Of a DNA stretch of 64,000 bases, positions 1-11,079 are shown in pieces. A model generated the notes under the pieces. It worked only from the letters and a program-made list of their open reading frames with translations. It did not search any database and was not told the origin of the DNA. The position numbers and the translations under genes are program-made. How positions within the stretch are numbered: position 1 is the first letter of the stretch; the number at the start of each line of letters is the position of its first letter. Source of the stretch: Lathyrus oleraceus (taxonomy: Eukaryota > Streptophyta > Magnoliopsida > Fabales > Fabaceae); contig NC_066579.1 of assembly GCF_024323335.1 (NCBI RefSeq), positions 1,460,501 to 1,524,500 of the forward strand. The letters run 5' to 3'.

Positions 1-1
1 C

Positions 2-913
2 TGTTATCGAGTGATGCCCTTCGGTTTGAAGAACGCCGGAGCCACGTATCAACGAGCTATGACTACCTTGTTTCATGACATGATGCACAAGGAGATAGAA
101 GTCTATGTTGATGATATGATTGCTAAGTCCCGAACGGAAGTTGAGCATATTGAGCATTTGTTGAAGCTTTTTCAGCGTTTGAGGAAGTTCAAACTTCGCC
201 TGAATCCGAACAAATGTACCTTTGGAGTCCGTTCCGGCAAGTTGTTGGGTTTTGTGGTAAGTGAAAGAGGTATTGAGGTTGATCCTGCAAAGGTCAAAGC
301 AATACAAGAGATGCCTGCACCCAAAACTGAGAAGCAAGTCCGAGGTTTTCTTGGCCGCTTGAACTACATTTCCAGATTTATATCCCACATGACTGCCACA
401 TGTGCGCCGATATTCAAGCTCCTCCGGAAAGATCAGTCTCATGATTGGACCGAGGATTGCCAGAAAGCTTTCGACAGTATCAAAGATTATCTGTCTGAAC
501 CTCCGATTTTGTCTCCGCCTGTGGAAGGAAGACCTCTGATTATGTACTTAACAGTTCTTGAAGACTCGATGGGTTGTGTACTCGGTCAACAAGATGAATC
601 AGGGAAGAAGGAGTTTGCTATATACTACCTCAGTAAGAAGTTTACTGATTGTGAGTCTCGGTACTCTATGCTTGAGAAGACGTGCTGTGCTTTGGCTTGG
701 GCTGCTAAGCGTTTGCGCCAGTACATGATAAATCATACAACTTGGTTGATATCCAGAATGGATCCAATTAAGTATATCTTCGAGAAGCCTGCTTTAACTG
801 GGAGGATTGCCCGTTGGCAGATGTTGTTGTCTGAGTATGATATTGAGTATCGAGCTCAGAAAGCTATCAAAGGTAGTATCTTGGCTGACCATCTTAGCGC
901 ACCAGCCGATTGA
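2..913 (+). CDS. Ogre pol, part 1: reverse transcriptase (C-terminal part) and RNase H
   Basis: This frame is open from the window edge and is the middle of a pol polyprotein, so no start codon is expected. Near the beginning is the RT motif MPFGLKNAGATYQRAM, followed by the catalytic YVDD box (near 110-121), the thumb/connection, then a gypsy RNase H domain (about 460-880) ending with the conserved segment around ARWQMLLSEYDIEY. The enzyme would copy the element RNA into DNA and remove the RNA strand in the virus-like particle. The frame stops at 914, but the homologous protein continues at once in the next frame; one extra A at about 896 explains this. Upstream domains are outside the window. 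Confidence 0.92.
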   Translation, partial: CYRVMPFGLKNAGATYQRAMTTLFHDMMHKEIEVYVDDMIAKSRTEVEHIEHLLKLFQRLRKFKLRLNPNKCTFGVRSGKLLGFVVSERGIEVDPAKVKAIQEMPAPKTEKQVRGFLGRLNYISRFISHMTATCAPIFKLLRKDQSHDWTEDCQKAFDSIKDYLSEPPILSPPVEGRPLIMYLTVLEDSMGCVLGQQDESGKKEFAIYYLSKKFTDCESRYSMLEKTCCALAWAAKRLRQYMINHTTWLISRMDPIKYIFEKPALTGRIARWQMLLSEYDIEYRAQKAIKGSILADHLSAPAD

Positions 914-2750
914 AGATCATCAGTCTGTTCAGTATGACTTCCCTGACGAGGAAATTCTGTATTTGAAGATGAAAGATTGCGATGAGCCTACACTTGATGA
1001 AGGTCCAGAACCTGGTTCCAGATGGACGATGGTGTTTGATGGCGCTGTTAATCAATATGGAAATGGAATTGGGGCAGTGATCATTACTCCTCAAGGTTCA
1101 CACATTCCGTTTACAGCAAGGCTAACTTTCAAATGCACGAATAATATGGCGGAGTATGAAGCCTGTATTATGGGACTTGAAGAATGCATTGATTTGAGAA
1201 TCAAATATCTTGATGTCTATGGTGATTCGGCCTTGGTTGTCAATCAGATCAAGGGAGAATGGGAGACAAATCAGCCAGGTCTCATCCCATACAGAGATTA
1301 TGCAAGGAGAATTTCAACGTTCTTCACAGAAGTTGAATTTTATCATATTCCTCGAGAGGATAATCGGATGGCAGATGCCCTTGCTACGCTTGCTTCCATG
1401 ATAGTAGTCAGATGGTGGAATGATGTCCCCAATATTACTGTGATGCGCTTGGACAGACCCGCTCACATATTTGCAATCGAAGAAGTGAAAGATGACAAGC
1501 CTTGGTATTTTGATATCAAGAATTTCCTCCAGAACCAGGTCTACCCGCCTGGGGCATCTGTGAAAGATAGGAAAACTTTGAGAAGGTTGTCAGGCAGTTT
1601 CTACCTCAGTGGTGAAGTGCTGTACAAGAGAAATTTTGATATGGTTTTGCTCAGATGCGTGGATAGACACGAAGCAAACCTATTGATGACTGAGGTCCAT
1701 GAGGGTTCATTTGGTACTCATTCCAATGGACATGCCATGGCTAAGAAGATGTTGAGAGCAGGCTACTATTGGCTGACAATGGAGTCTGACTGTTGCAAGT
1801 ATGTGAAGAAATGTCACAAGTGTCAAATTTATGCGGATAAGATTCATATTCCTCCGACACTCCTGAATGTGATTTCATCACCATGGCCTTTCTCTATGTG
1901 GGGAATCGACATGATCGGCATGATTGAGCCGAAAGCGTCCAACGGACATCGGTTTATTCTCGTAGCAATTGATTACTTCACCAAATGGGTTGAAGCCGCT
2001 TCGTACGCGAATGTAACCAGACAGGTGGTTGTGAAGTTTATCAAGAACCAGCTGATTTGCCGTTATGGTGTGCCAGAGAGGATCATTACTGATAATGGAT
2101 CCAATCTGAATAACAAGATGATGGATGAGTTGTGCGCTGAATTCAAGATTGCACACCATAATTCCTCTCCCTACAGACCTAAGATGAATGGGGCTGTTGA
2201 AGCTGCTAACAAGAATATCAAGAGAATTATCCAGAAGATGACTGTCACGTACAAAGATTGGCATGAGATGCTGCCATTTGCTTTGCATGGATATCGTACG
2301 TCTGTACGCACTTCAACAGGGGCAACCCCTTTCTCTCTTGTTTATGGCATGGAAGCCGTTCTCCCAGTAGAGGTGGAGATCCCATCAATGCGAGTCTTGA
2401 TGGAAGCCAAGTTGACTGATGCTGAATGGATTCAGAGTCGTTATGACCAGTTGAATTTGATTGAAGAGAAGCGATTAACTGCCATGTGTCATGGTCAGTT
2501 ATATCAGCAGAGAATGAAGAAAGCATTCGATAAGAAGGTCAAGCCTCGTGTGTTCCGAGAAGGTGACCTTGTGCTCAAGAAAGTTTTGTCTTTCGCGCCC
2601 GATTCCAGGGGCAAGTGGACTCCAAACTACGAGGGTCCATATGTTGTTAAGAGAGCCTTTTCAGGCGGAGCTTTGATGCTTACAACAATGGATGGGGAGG
2701 ATTTCACTCGTCCTGTGAATTCAGATGCAGTCAAGAGATACTTTGCCTAA
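897..2750 (+). CDS. Ogre pol, part 2: second (archaeal-type) RNase H and integrase
   Basis: The frame is open from 807, but only the part from about 897 is homologous coding sequence; the first 30 codons are an out-of-frame overlap with RNase H. Numbered from 807, the second RNase H has likely catalytic D78 (VFDGA), E116 (AEYEA), D140 (GDS) and D190 (ADAL). The integrase has an HHCC zinc site (H298, H305, C336, C339) and a DD35E core (D368, D429, E465), then a GPY-like C-terminal region (EGPYVV) with no chromodomain. The stop at 2748-2750 is followed within 45 bases by the hairpin array. A second RNase H of this kind marks the Tat lineage. All key residues are present; only the upstream one-base shift breaks the polyprotein. 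Confidence 0.93.
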   Translation, partial: AHQPIEDHQSVQYDFPDEEILYLKMKDCDEPTLDEGPEPGSRWTMVFDGAVNQYGNGIGAVIITPQGSHIPFTARLTFKCTNNMAEYEACIMGLEECIDLRIKYLDVYGDSALVVNQIKGEWETNQPGLIPYRDYARRISTFFTEVEFYHIPREDNRMADALATLASMIVVRWWNDVPNITVMRLDRPAHIFAIEEVKDDKPWYFDIKNFLQNQVYPPGASVKDRKTLRRLSGSFYLSGEVLYKRNFDMVLLRCVDRHEANLLMTEVHEGSFGTHSNGHAMAKKMLRAGYYWLTMESDCCKYVKKCHKCQIYADKIHIPPTLLNVISSPWPFSMWGIDMIGMIEPKASNGHRFILVAIDYFTKWVEAASYANVTRQVVVKFIKNQLICRYGVPERIITDNGSNLNNKMMDELCAEFKIAHHNSSPYRPKMNGAVEAANKNIKRIIQKMTVTYKDWHEMLPFALHGYRTSVRTSTGATPFSLVYGMEAVLPVEVEIPSMRVLMEAKLTDAEWIQSRYDQLNLIEEKRLTAMCHGQLYQQRMKKAFDKKVKPRVFREGDLVLKKVLSFAPDSRGKWTPNYEGPYVVKRAFSGGALMLTTMDGEDFTRPVNSDAVKRYFA

Positions 2751-2789
2751 AAAAAAAGAGTATATGCAAATGAAAAAAAAACAGAATAG

Positions 2790-2950
2790 CTCGCTAAGTT
2801 GAAAACCCGAAAGGGCGGCTTAGGCAAAAATGAGCGTCTCGGTGGAGAACCCGCAAGGGTAATCCAGGCAAAAATTAGAGACTTGAAAAAAAAGAGAATA
2901 TATTTGCATCCCGCTAGATTGAGTACCTCACCCTGGGGCAATCTAGGCAA
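2790..2950 (+). other. post-pol hairpin array of E1 (three stem-loops)
   Basis: Three inverted repeats follow the pol stop codon. Hairpin 1: CTAAGTTG (2794-2801) pairs with CGGCTTAG (2816-2823) using two G-U pairs, enclosing CCC-GAAA-GGG (2806-2815). Hairpin 2: TGGA (2843-2846) with TCCA (2863-2866), enclosing CCC-GCAA-GGG. Hairpin 3: CTAGATTG (2914-2921) with CAATCTAG (2939-2946). Each is followed by AGGCAAAAAT. GAAA and GCAA are GNRA-type tetraloops. The same array sits after pol in E3 and E6 with changed but still pairing stems. The function is unknown. Confidence 0.75.
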
Positions 2951-3400
2951 AAATTAGGGATTTGGCAAGTAACTGCATCCTGACAAGACTTTCTGGTTCA
3001 TCAGTCGTCATTTCGTCAGAAGATTCTCGATTCGTCGTCAACTGAAGCTTCGGATACATCGAGATTCAAATTGGTAGAGAAAGGATCATTATGTTCAATG
3101 TAGCCCTCTTCCAATATATATCACTGATTTCAAATTTGTACAGATCTATGGAGTCTTGCCATTTGCAGGCTACCATTCCATCAAATCAATTTGAGCTTTT
3201 TATCCAATTATTTGCACTCTTATTTGTTTCAATTCAACAAATGTTTTGCATGTTTTAAATTGATAAAATGTCATTGTTTTAAACAAATCAAATTTTTCAA
3301 ATTTTTGTTTTAAACAAAGTGAACATTCACAAGATTGAAAGGATACTCAAGAATATCTCAGTGCTCTCCCGAGGGTGGCATGATTTCCAACAGGTAAGAC
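2951..3400 (+). other. proximal 3' UTR of E1
   Basis: No coding signal. This is AT-rich sequence that matches, on the opposite strand, E3 at about 27960-28340 (for example the stretches around TGGTAGAGAAAGG and GTACAGATCTATGGAGTC). It is therefore a conserved part of the Ogre 3' UTR between the hairpin array and the repeat-rich zone. Confidence 0.7.
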
Positions 3401-5500
3401 ATTTGTTCATATTCCTGGTTTGGTTGTATCTTCTTTCTTCAGATCTTTGTTGAGGTTGTTCCTCAAAACAGAGTTGTTGTTGGGGTTGCTCCCCAGTATA
3501 GTCACAGCAGAGTGTTGTTGAAGACTTCGTTTTCTCCAGCAGCAGTTTTCCCTAGCATGGGTATTTTCTTGTAGAGGTTTCGGCGGTTGATGGTTTGTCA
3601 TCCTGGTGCCCCGTCATTTTCTCCAGTGGGTCGTATGCCCCAGACTTTATTTGTCTCCTCAGCACAGTCATGAGTAGAGCTGTTATTGATATCCCCATCG
3701 GATTCGCGAGCAGAGTTGTTATCACTCTTCCCAGTGCAGTTGCCAGCAGAGTTGTCTGTTTCCTCAGCACGATCGCTTTCTTTTTGAAAGACTCGGTAAG
3801 TCAGTGGTTTGATACCTGGTACTTTACCTTTCCCCGGCGAAGTCGTCTGCGGAATTGTTGCTATCTCTCCATCAGAGTTTTTCTCTTCAGCAGAGCAGGA
3901 TTTATTTTCCTATTCAGTAGTTGATTGGGTTGACATCCCAGTATATTGCAACCATCTTTTCCTCAGCATAGTCTGCAGAACGTTTGTTGTGGCAGTTTTG
4001 CCAGTTGAATACTCCTTCAATCCCCAGTATGGTCGGATGATGGCTCTAGCTCCAGAGAACGGATTGATTTCCTGACTGTTTGTGATCCCCAATAGAGTGG
4101 CTTATAATGCAGAATCTACTTGTTGTGATCAGTTTGCTATGTATATTCTCCCCAAGTGGAGCGGTTCGTTGCAGAATCTACTTGTTTGATCTGTCCTCCC
4201 TCAGTGGTTTGTTCCCAAGAGAGTAGCCGACAGTTTTCCCCAGTAGAGTTGCTTATGCAGTTAGATTCTACTTGGATGATATCATTCTCCCTCAGTGGGT
4301 TGTTCCCCAGCGGAGTTATGAGGAGTTGCTTCTACAGCAGTTCGTGCTTGTGCTCATGCACCTTTTGTTTCTCAATTAACACTAGGATCCCCTGCAGTTA
4401 TCTTGGGTTTTCTCTTGTTCCCCTACAGATTCGTCTTGGTGGCCGCTTTGCCCGTTGTGACTCTCTGTACCCTGATTGGGGTTGTTTCCTGATATCTCTG
4501 ATTCTCTGCTTCTTCAGCAGTACCCGCAGATCTTTGCTTCTCAACATATAGATCTCCGCAGATTGGCTCTCCAGCTGGTTTTTTCCCCTGGAAGTATAAT
4601 ATCGGACGTTTAGTTCCTGAACCTGTTTGTGTTAGAATCGTCTGTTTTGTCAGCATTCATCAAACATAAATCACGCATATTCATGCATATTCATAAACAT
4701 TCAGATATCCATGTTGCATTGTTTGCCATATATCTTTTGTTTGTCGTGTCTCCTGCTATGGTGATATAGATCTCTTTACAGATCTCCCCAAGCAGATGTC
4801 GGGTGTCAAAATCTCTCCATATAGAGTCAGCCCCATAAGCAGAAAATGTTGTCTTTCCTTCTGCAGTTCCCCACTGAGATATATCCTCGTGGATGACGGT
4901 TTCTTCCGTTTCCTCCCAACACATATATTGGGATGGATTTTCCTATTTGAGTTACATCCTCATTAGGACGTGTATTGATTCAGTCTGCCTTTTCGGATTA
5001 TTCCCGAATTGGCTATTTGTCACAATGTCTTGTGCTTCCCAGTGGGTTGTTCCCCAGCGGAATATTTTTCGGGCCTCTACCCTCATACCGGTAGTTATAA
5101 GTCCTATTTTTCCTGGCTTTCTTGGCAGAATTTGTGGTTATACACCTTTTATTCCCCAGCCAGGGTGTTGGTTTTCTACCCTCATATCGGTAGTTGTAAA
5201 CCCTATTTTCCTGCTCTCCAGCAGTTTGTGGTTTGTTATAAACCCTATCTTGGTTTCCCGTGCGGATTTGTGATTTGTTCTATCCCCACGCGGAGTTGTT
5301 GGTCTTCTGCCCCGTATTCGGTAGATGTAAACCCTAATTTTATGGTCACCTCCACCCATCTTTTGGCCCTCTGCCTACAAACCAGCAGTCGTAAGTCCTA
5401 TCTTTGTGGTTTTTCTACCTACAAACCGGTAGTTATAAACCCTGTCCTCTCCCTTTGCAGAGTTGACTTTGTTGTTCATCCCAACCGATGACAATTCCCC
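3400..5500 (+). repeat. degenerate CCCCAGCAGAGT-rich repeats in the E1 3' UTR
   Basis: About 2 kb of T-rich sequence is interspersed with short motifs of the form TCCCCAGYNGAGTYG, for example near 3491, 3709, 3732, 3832, 4237, 4304, 5053 and 5284. Between about 5070 and 5450 a second motif (CATACCGGTAGTTATAAGTC and variants) recurs about five times. The small open frames here are chance openings. Hypervariable tandem repeats in the 3' UTR are known for Ogre elements. The first motif resembles the tRNA-Arg 3' end that primes Ogre reverse transcription. Confidence 0.7.
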
Positions 5501-5789
5501 TTGTGGTTATCTTCATCTAGTTCTTGATGTTGATTTTCCTTTGCTTGGATAAGTTGCTCAGATCAGCACTTATATCCCCAGCAAGTCTTTTGCGGATAAT
5601 TGCCGTATGCTAGCAATTTTATCCCCAACGGGTCCTTTCACCTTGTGTTAGTGATTGTGTTCCCCGGATCTTTGATTTTCATCAATGAATCCTCAGCAGA
5701 TCGCCTTTCATTTCCCCTTTGTCGGCAATGTCTGTTTCTCCTTTTGATTGGTCATCATTATATACCTATTCTGGTATCCCGATGCCTTT

Positions 5790-6540
5790 CTTTTCGGATT
5801 TTATCCTATAAACAACCTACAACCCGGTTAAGGATAATCTTCCATGCGAGGTTATTATTCACGTTTTGACGGCTATGAATAATATATCTCATGCGCTCTT
5901 TAGTTGGAATCCTTTGTTGATTTTCCCCAGCTGAGCAAGATTTGTTTTCTCTTTGTAGAATCGAATATCCATCCTACAAACAAGTCTGCTGTTCTAGCTT
6001 TCTTCAGGATGATGAGTGTTTTGGAAGTGAAATCCAATTCACGATTTCGGATCTTATCCTATAAACAACCCAGTAACCGGTTCAGGATAATTTTCCTTTC
6101 GAGTATATTATTCACGGTCTGCCGGTAATGAATAATATGTCTCATGCGCTCTTTGGTTGGAGTCCTTTGTTGATCTTCCCCAGTCGAGTATGATTCGTAT
6201 TCCTTGTGGAATCGAATATCCATCCTATAAACAAGTCTGCTGTTCTAGCTTTCTTCAGGGTGATGAGTGTCTTGGAACACAAACCAATTCACGATTTCGG
6301 ATTTTATCCTATAAACAACCCAGTACCCGGTTCAGGATAACTTTCCATGCGAGTACATTATCTACGTTTTGACGACTATAGATAATATATCTCATGCACT
6401 CTTTTGTCGAACACTTTGTTTGTTTCCCCAACTGAGTAAGATTTGCATTCTTTACAGAATCAAATATCCATCCTATAAACAAGTTTGCTTTCGCTCTCTT
6501 CAGGATGATGAGTGTTTTGGAACACACACCAAGTCACGTC
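5790..6540 (+). repeat. three tandem copies of a ~251-bp repeat in the E1 3' UTR
   Basis: The landmark CTCATGCGCT recurs at 5888, 6141 and 6391 (CTCATGCACT in the third), a spacing of 250-253 bp. Each unit carries TTTCGGATNTTATCCTATAA, a CCCGGTT-GGATAA segment, and a CAAATATCCATCC-like segment. Reading frames of 71-89 codons through the units are by-products of the repeat. A related copy occurs on the opposite strand in the E3 3' UTR near 26390-26650. Confidence 0.8.
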
Positions 6541-7056
6541 TTTGGTCGGTCACCTGTTACATACCTACAACCCGGTATCTTTGGTGTTCCTTCCTGAGTT
6601 TGTTACCCTTATACCGGTGACACCTCATTGTTTGGTGCTTCCTCAGTGAAGTTTTCTTGTTGCTTCTCCCCAGGAGTCAGCTTGTGTCTCTCCAATGGAT
6701 TTATTTTCCTTTGGAATTCTTTTCCCCAGTGTGAGTCCTTCACTCCCTTGTGAGGTCTCCAGTCTGTTTTCTGTTTCCCTAATCAGAGTCGTGTCTTGTT
6801 CACGCTGTGTCAGTTTTGTTTATCCCCAACTAGAGTCTTGTTAGAGTCTCTGTTCCTGGTGAGTATATCACTCCGATGGATCGTCTTTTCTTCTGTGTGA
6901 ATCATATTCCTCACAGAATTTGTGTCTTTTGCATGCATACATTTGCATCATGAGGTCTCTTAGGGACCAAAATTTGTCTCATTACTGTTATTTAAGCCCA
7001 TTCTACCGCGTCGAGATAAAGATTTCTAAACTTCACTTCTCCGGCTAGAATGACCT
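6541..7056 (+). other. distal 3' UTR of E1
   Basis: No gene is seen. The stretch continues the TCCCCAG-type motifs (near 6668, 6724 and 6825) and ends in unique sequence leading to the polypurine tract. Confidence 0.55.
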
Positions 7057-7070
7057 TAAACAGGGGCATC
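7057..7070 (+). promoter_or_regulatory. polypurine tract of E1
   Basis: The sequence AAAACAGGGGCATC-like (7057-7070, with AAACAGGGG as the purine core) lies directly before the LTR start TGTAAGACCCC. It would be the RNase H-resistant primer for plus-strand DNA synthesis. Confidence 0.75.
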
Positions 7071-10000
7071 TGTAAGACCCCAATTTTGGGCCCTAAGATC
7101 CCTCATGGCCCATATCATATCATACCATGGCCTCAAGGATCATTGCATGCCCTAGCTTCCCTCCTAGTGGGTAGGTTGCCTTGTGAGTTTGTTTCTTGCT
7201 CACCAAGCATGTCTTGCATTTGTATATCTTTGCTTTTCATATGTTTATTAACCAAAAAAGTACAAAAATATTGTCAGTCTAACCTTGTTGCTTGCAGCTG
7301 AAGCAATCATCAATAATTAGGTCAAAGTCAGTTAAAAGTCAGTCATTGCAGTGGATGGTGACCATTCTTGCAGAATTTGGGCACCATGATCAATAATCAA
7401 GAGTTCATATAACTTGGGACATCATTTGAAATCAAGTTCTCAAGGAATTAGGGTTTGGAATTCATCAGAAATGCTTCAATCATGCAAAACCCTAGAAAAG
7501 TCAACAGAAAGTCAAACTTGGTCAACTGTGGATTTAATCAGTGATTTGATGGATGGAATTGATTTGAAGGAGCTCATTCATGTCCATACAAGCCTCATAT
7601 ATCATGTCCAACCTCATCATAGAAGAAAATCAAGTCAAACAGAAAATTTCCAGAAATAGAAAGTTGACCTATAATTTTAACTGCCAAAAATGGAAACTTC
7701 TTGATCCTCAACTTGCATCATGATACAAGCTTCAAATGAATTTTTGCCCAACATGAAAGTTGAAGATCTTATTCTCCCATTTTCAAAAAGTCCAAGAACT
7801 CTCAAATCCCATGTACGGTTGTCAAGATATGATCAAATCAATTTCAAAAATTTGTGAACTTCAAAAGGCCATATCTCATGAACCATTTGGCCAATTTTGG
7901 TGGGGTTTTTTCCTACAAGCTCCATTTGTTCCCCTCTTTCCAAAAATGCATTCACCATTCATCAAAACCTCACCATGCAAAATGCCATTTTTGGATTGGA
8001 CTTTATTAATTTCAAGTGTGTGCAAAAGTTGACTTTTTGATTTAGCAATTTTTAAGACATTTGGCCATTTGGGAATTGTTTGGAAGGATATTTAAGACAT
8101 GTTTAAGGCCCAAATTCGTGCAGACCTTACACCCTCCATGAACCATGTTGGAAAATTAGCAAAAGTTGCAATTCACTTCATTTAAGTTAGCCTTGCTTAG
8201 CATTTGTTTAACCAACCTTAAACAGTGATATATAACTTCATTTTCTGTGAGATTCAACCCTAGCTAGCAGCCACAAACACACAGAAAACTCTCTTCTCTC
8301 AAAAAACACTCTTCTTGCATTTTTGCAATTTCTGCTGAAACCTTGAAAGCACTCGAGCATCCATTGGTTTTTCATCACCTAGCCATCATTGTAAGCTCAT
8401 TCCAAGTGTAAAACACCCACTGGAAGCTCATTTCGAGCTCTGTTTTCTTCAAGCTTCAGCCATGGCAAGTGTGGATTCAAGCTGGATTTGAGTTGTTCGA
8501 GCCGAGCTTCTTCAAGCATTCATCATTTCAAAGCATAAGGGGGACCTGTTTGAGCTTGTATCATCAAAACAACACCTGGCTCCTCCATTTCTTCCAAATC
8601 AAGTAAGATTTCGAATTCTTCTTTTCTCAAAATTTTGCTATGCCATGTGTAGTCCTTGCCTTGCTGAGTATTGTGAACCTTGTATCACTTGAATTGGTTA
8701 ACTATGCTAGGAGAAATCTGAGTTTAAAGGTTGTTAGTCATTTTTATTTTGCAAGATTCCTTGATGATTAGCTCGATTTAATGTTAATGCTTGCTGGATT
8801 TATGATGCTGGATGTTTGTTGTGTTGATTGCCATGCTTAATTTCATGTTCTGGGTAGTTTGATTTTCCACGATTCTTGGAGAAGATGAACATGTATGGAT
8901 ACTGTAGCAAGCCCTAGGTCTTTTTTTCCAGAACGCGTTTGGTTACTGCTGTGTGTATGTTACTGTTCCATTGAGAATCAACCAATCAGCTCATTTCCTT
9001 CGCATGGCCTAAACTCACCGTTTCATTTAATTGAGCTGGTATTTACTGATTTGCCACTCGGTCAACACTTTGACCATTGAACCATGTTACTTTGCTCATG
9101 TTATTCCAAATTGATTGCTTAACTTCTAAAAATCATTTCTCACTCGTTTCAACTCCAAAATTCATGAAATTTTTTCCATCATATTCACATGAATGTCTAT
9201 TATTTTATCATGATTTTTGCTGAATTTTTGGTCGGCTGGATTTTAAATGGTATTAGGTTTCTTGACATGTATGCACATTTTGTACATTTTGCCAAAACCA
9301 TTGTGAAATTGTGATGATGTATCCAATGCCCCTGAAATTTTTGTGGTTAATCTACACTCATTCATGTTTGTTTTGATGTAGAGTTCTTGAATTTATCATA
9401 TGTGGTTTGTGAGATATGAATTTTGGAAGTAGGGTGTGACAATTTGTGTCACACCATTGATATGCAATTTCATGATTTTTGTTGACATGCTTCCTGACCT
9501 CCAATTGATGTGAAATTTTGCATGATCCTTCTCTTATATGTCTAGTTGACTTGTGAATTTTCCTGGAATTAATTATGCCATTTCCAAATTGTTTGAGATT
9601 TTTCTCCCCTGTCTAGTCAAATGTTGACTTTGTGTGACACATCTTGCCATTCCATTTGTGAAATTCTCATACTTTATTGGATGATCATGAAATTTTACAT
9701 GTGCATACTAGACATCTTAAGCTTTGCATTGGTGTTGATCCCATTCATTTCTCATCTGTTGTCATTGAGTTATGATTTTTTGAAGTTGATACATGTATGT
9801 TTGACTTCTTTGTGCATACTTGAAATTGTCTTGACTTTCTGATTTTAATTGACCATTTTCCCATGATCCAATTGAGCTGAAATTTTATATGCATGTCATT
9901 ATGTGGATTGTGATTGACCATGAATTATTTTATGATTTTTGGAATTGATTATGGTTGCTTTTGATGCAAGTCTTGCTGTTGACTTCTATGTGCACCAATT

Positions 10001-10497
10001 TGCCATGCTTTGCCTTCCTTTGCTTATGAAATCATGATGATGTATGATATGCATGTGAAACCAATTGAGTTTGCTTCTTAATTGTTTAAACTTGATTTTG
10101 GTTGACTATCCTTTGCTGTTTTGGCTTTCTCATTCATTTTTGACCCTAGGCTTGTCCTAGGGGTCTCCTGGCTTATGATTGAGTTCATGTTTCAGGTTAA
10201 GCTACAAATGCTTCAAAGAAACTTTTTGCAAGTTGATTAAGCTTGATTATATATCATGTGCTAACCTTTGTTTTGTAGGTGGTTTGACTCATATGATTTG
10301 AGTCTTGTGCTTTGCACACTTGTCCCTCTGTGTTGACTATTGATTCCTTTCCTTTTGCTTTAAACTGTTGAACTGTGTACTGATTTGTTTGACTATTTCA
10401 GGTACCATTTAGTTGCTTAAGTTCTTTGAACTTGCTTTGCTTTGCTATTTAGCAATTTGCTTTGAGGTAATCCCTCTTTCTTCATGTAGTCTGGAGA

Positions 10498-10795
10498 CCC
10501 GGCCTGTTATTTGGCCGGGCAAACTGTCTGAAGTCCTCCTTAAGAGGCAATGCTTGTGTGTGTTTAATTTTGTCCCAAGCAGGAAAAGTCCTTCAAGTAA
10601 GGCAATTGGTAGATCAAAGGGATAAGCAACCTATCCCCTACTATTCAGTGAGTCTTCTCCTTGCTCCCATTACATGGTTGTAGCATTGAGATCAAAACCC
10701 AAGATCTATCGAGTCAATAATGTGGAGAGAGTTCCTACTTTCTGAACTCCCACACTTTCTGATATTCAATGCTCTCCCTGATCAGGGATAAGAGC
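10498..10795 (+). other. conserved hairpin block in the E1 LTR
   Basis: A row of inverted repeats: CCCGGCC (10498-10504) with GGCCGGG (10513-10519); CCTC/GAGG around CTTAA just after; GGGATA (10619-10624) with TATCCC (10632-10637); GAGTTC (10729-10734) with GAACTC (10744-10749); and CCCTGATCAGGG (10776-10787) flanked by GCTCT/AGAGC. All have counterparts in E3 and E6. In two stems both partners have changed together (CCCGGCC/GGCCGGG versus CCTGGCC/GGCCAGG, and GAGTTC/GAACTC versus GGGTTC/GAACCC). Confidence 0.7.
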
Positions 10796-10926
10796 AATGA
10801 GGCACACCCCTCATCTCCTTTCATCTGCTTCACCTTAGCCTCTCAATGGCAAGGTTAAGAGCACATGTGACCCTATTCCAGTTGGCCTTAGTGCCTAACC
10901 CTCTTGTGTGAGCCTCCTTGTTTGGC

Positions 10927-10933
10927 TATAGAG
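10927..10933 (+). promoter_or_regulatory. candidate TATA box of the E1 LTR
   Basis: TATAGAG followed by TGTGCT. E6 has TATAGTGTGTGC and E3 TATAATGTGTGC at the matching place, while nearby sequence differs more. This makes it the best candidate for the LTR promoter, with transcription starting some 30 bases downstream. No transcript data are available. Confidence 0.45.
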
Positions 10934-11079
10934 TGTGCTGTTTGATATTGATTGATTGATTGATTACTTCATATGCACATGTTTGCTTGTATGCTTCATG
11001 CATTTATCATCATCATTAATTGCTCATTAATGCACAATCATCTCATTTGTCTTTGTGATATTGTCATTGCTGTTTACCC

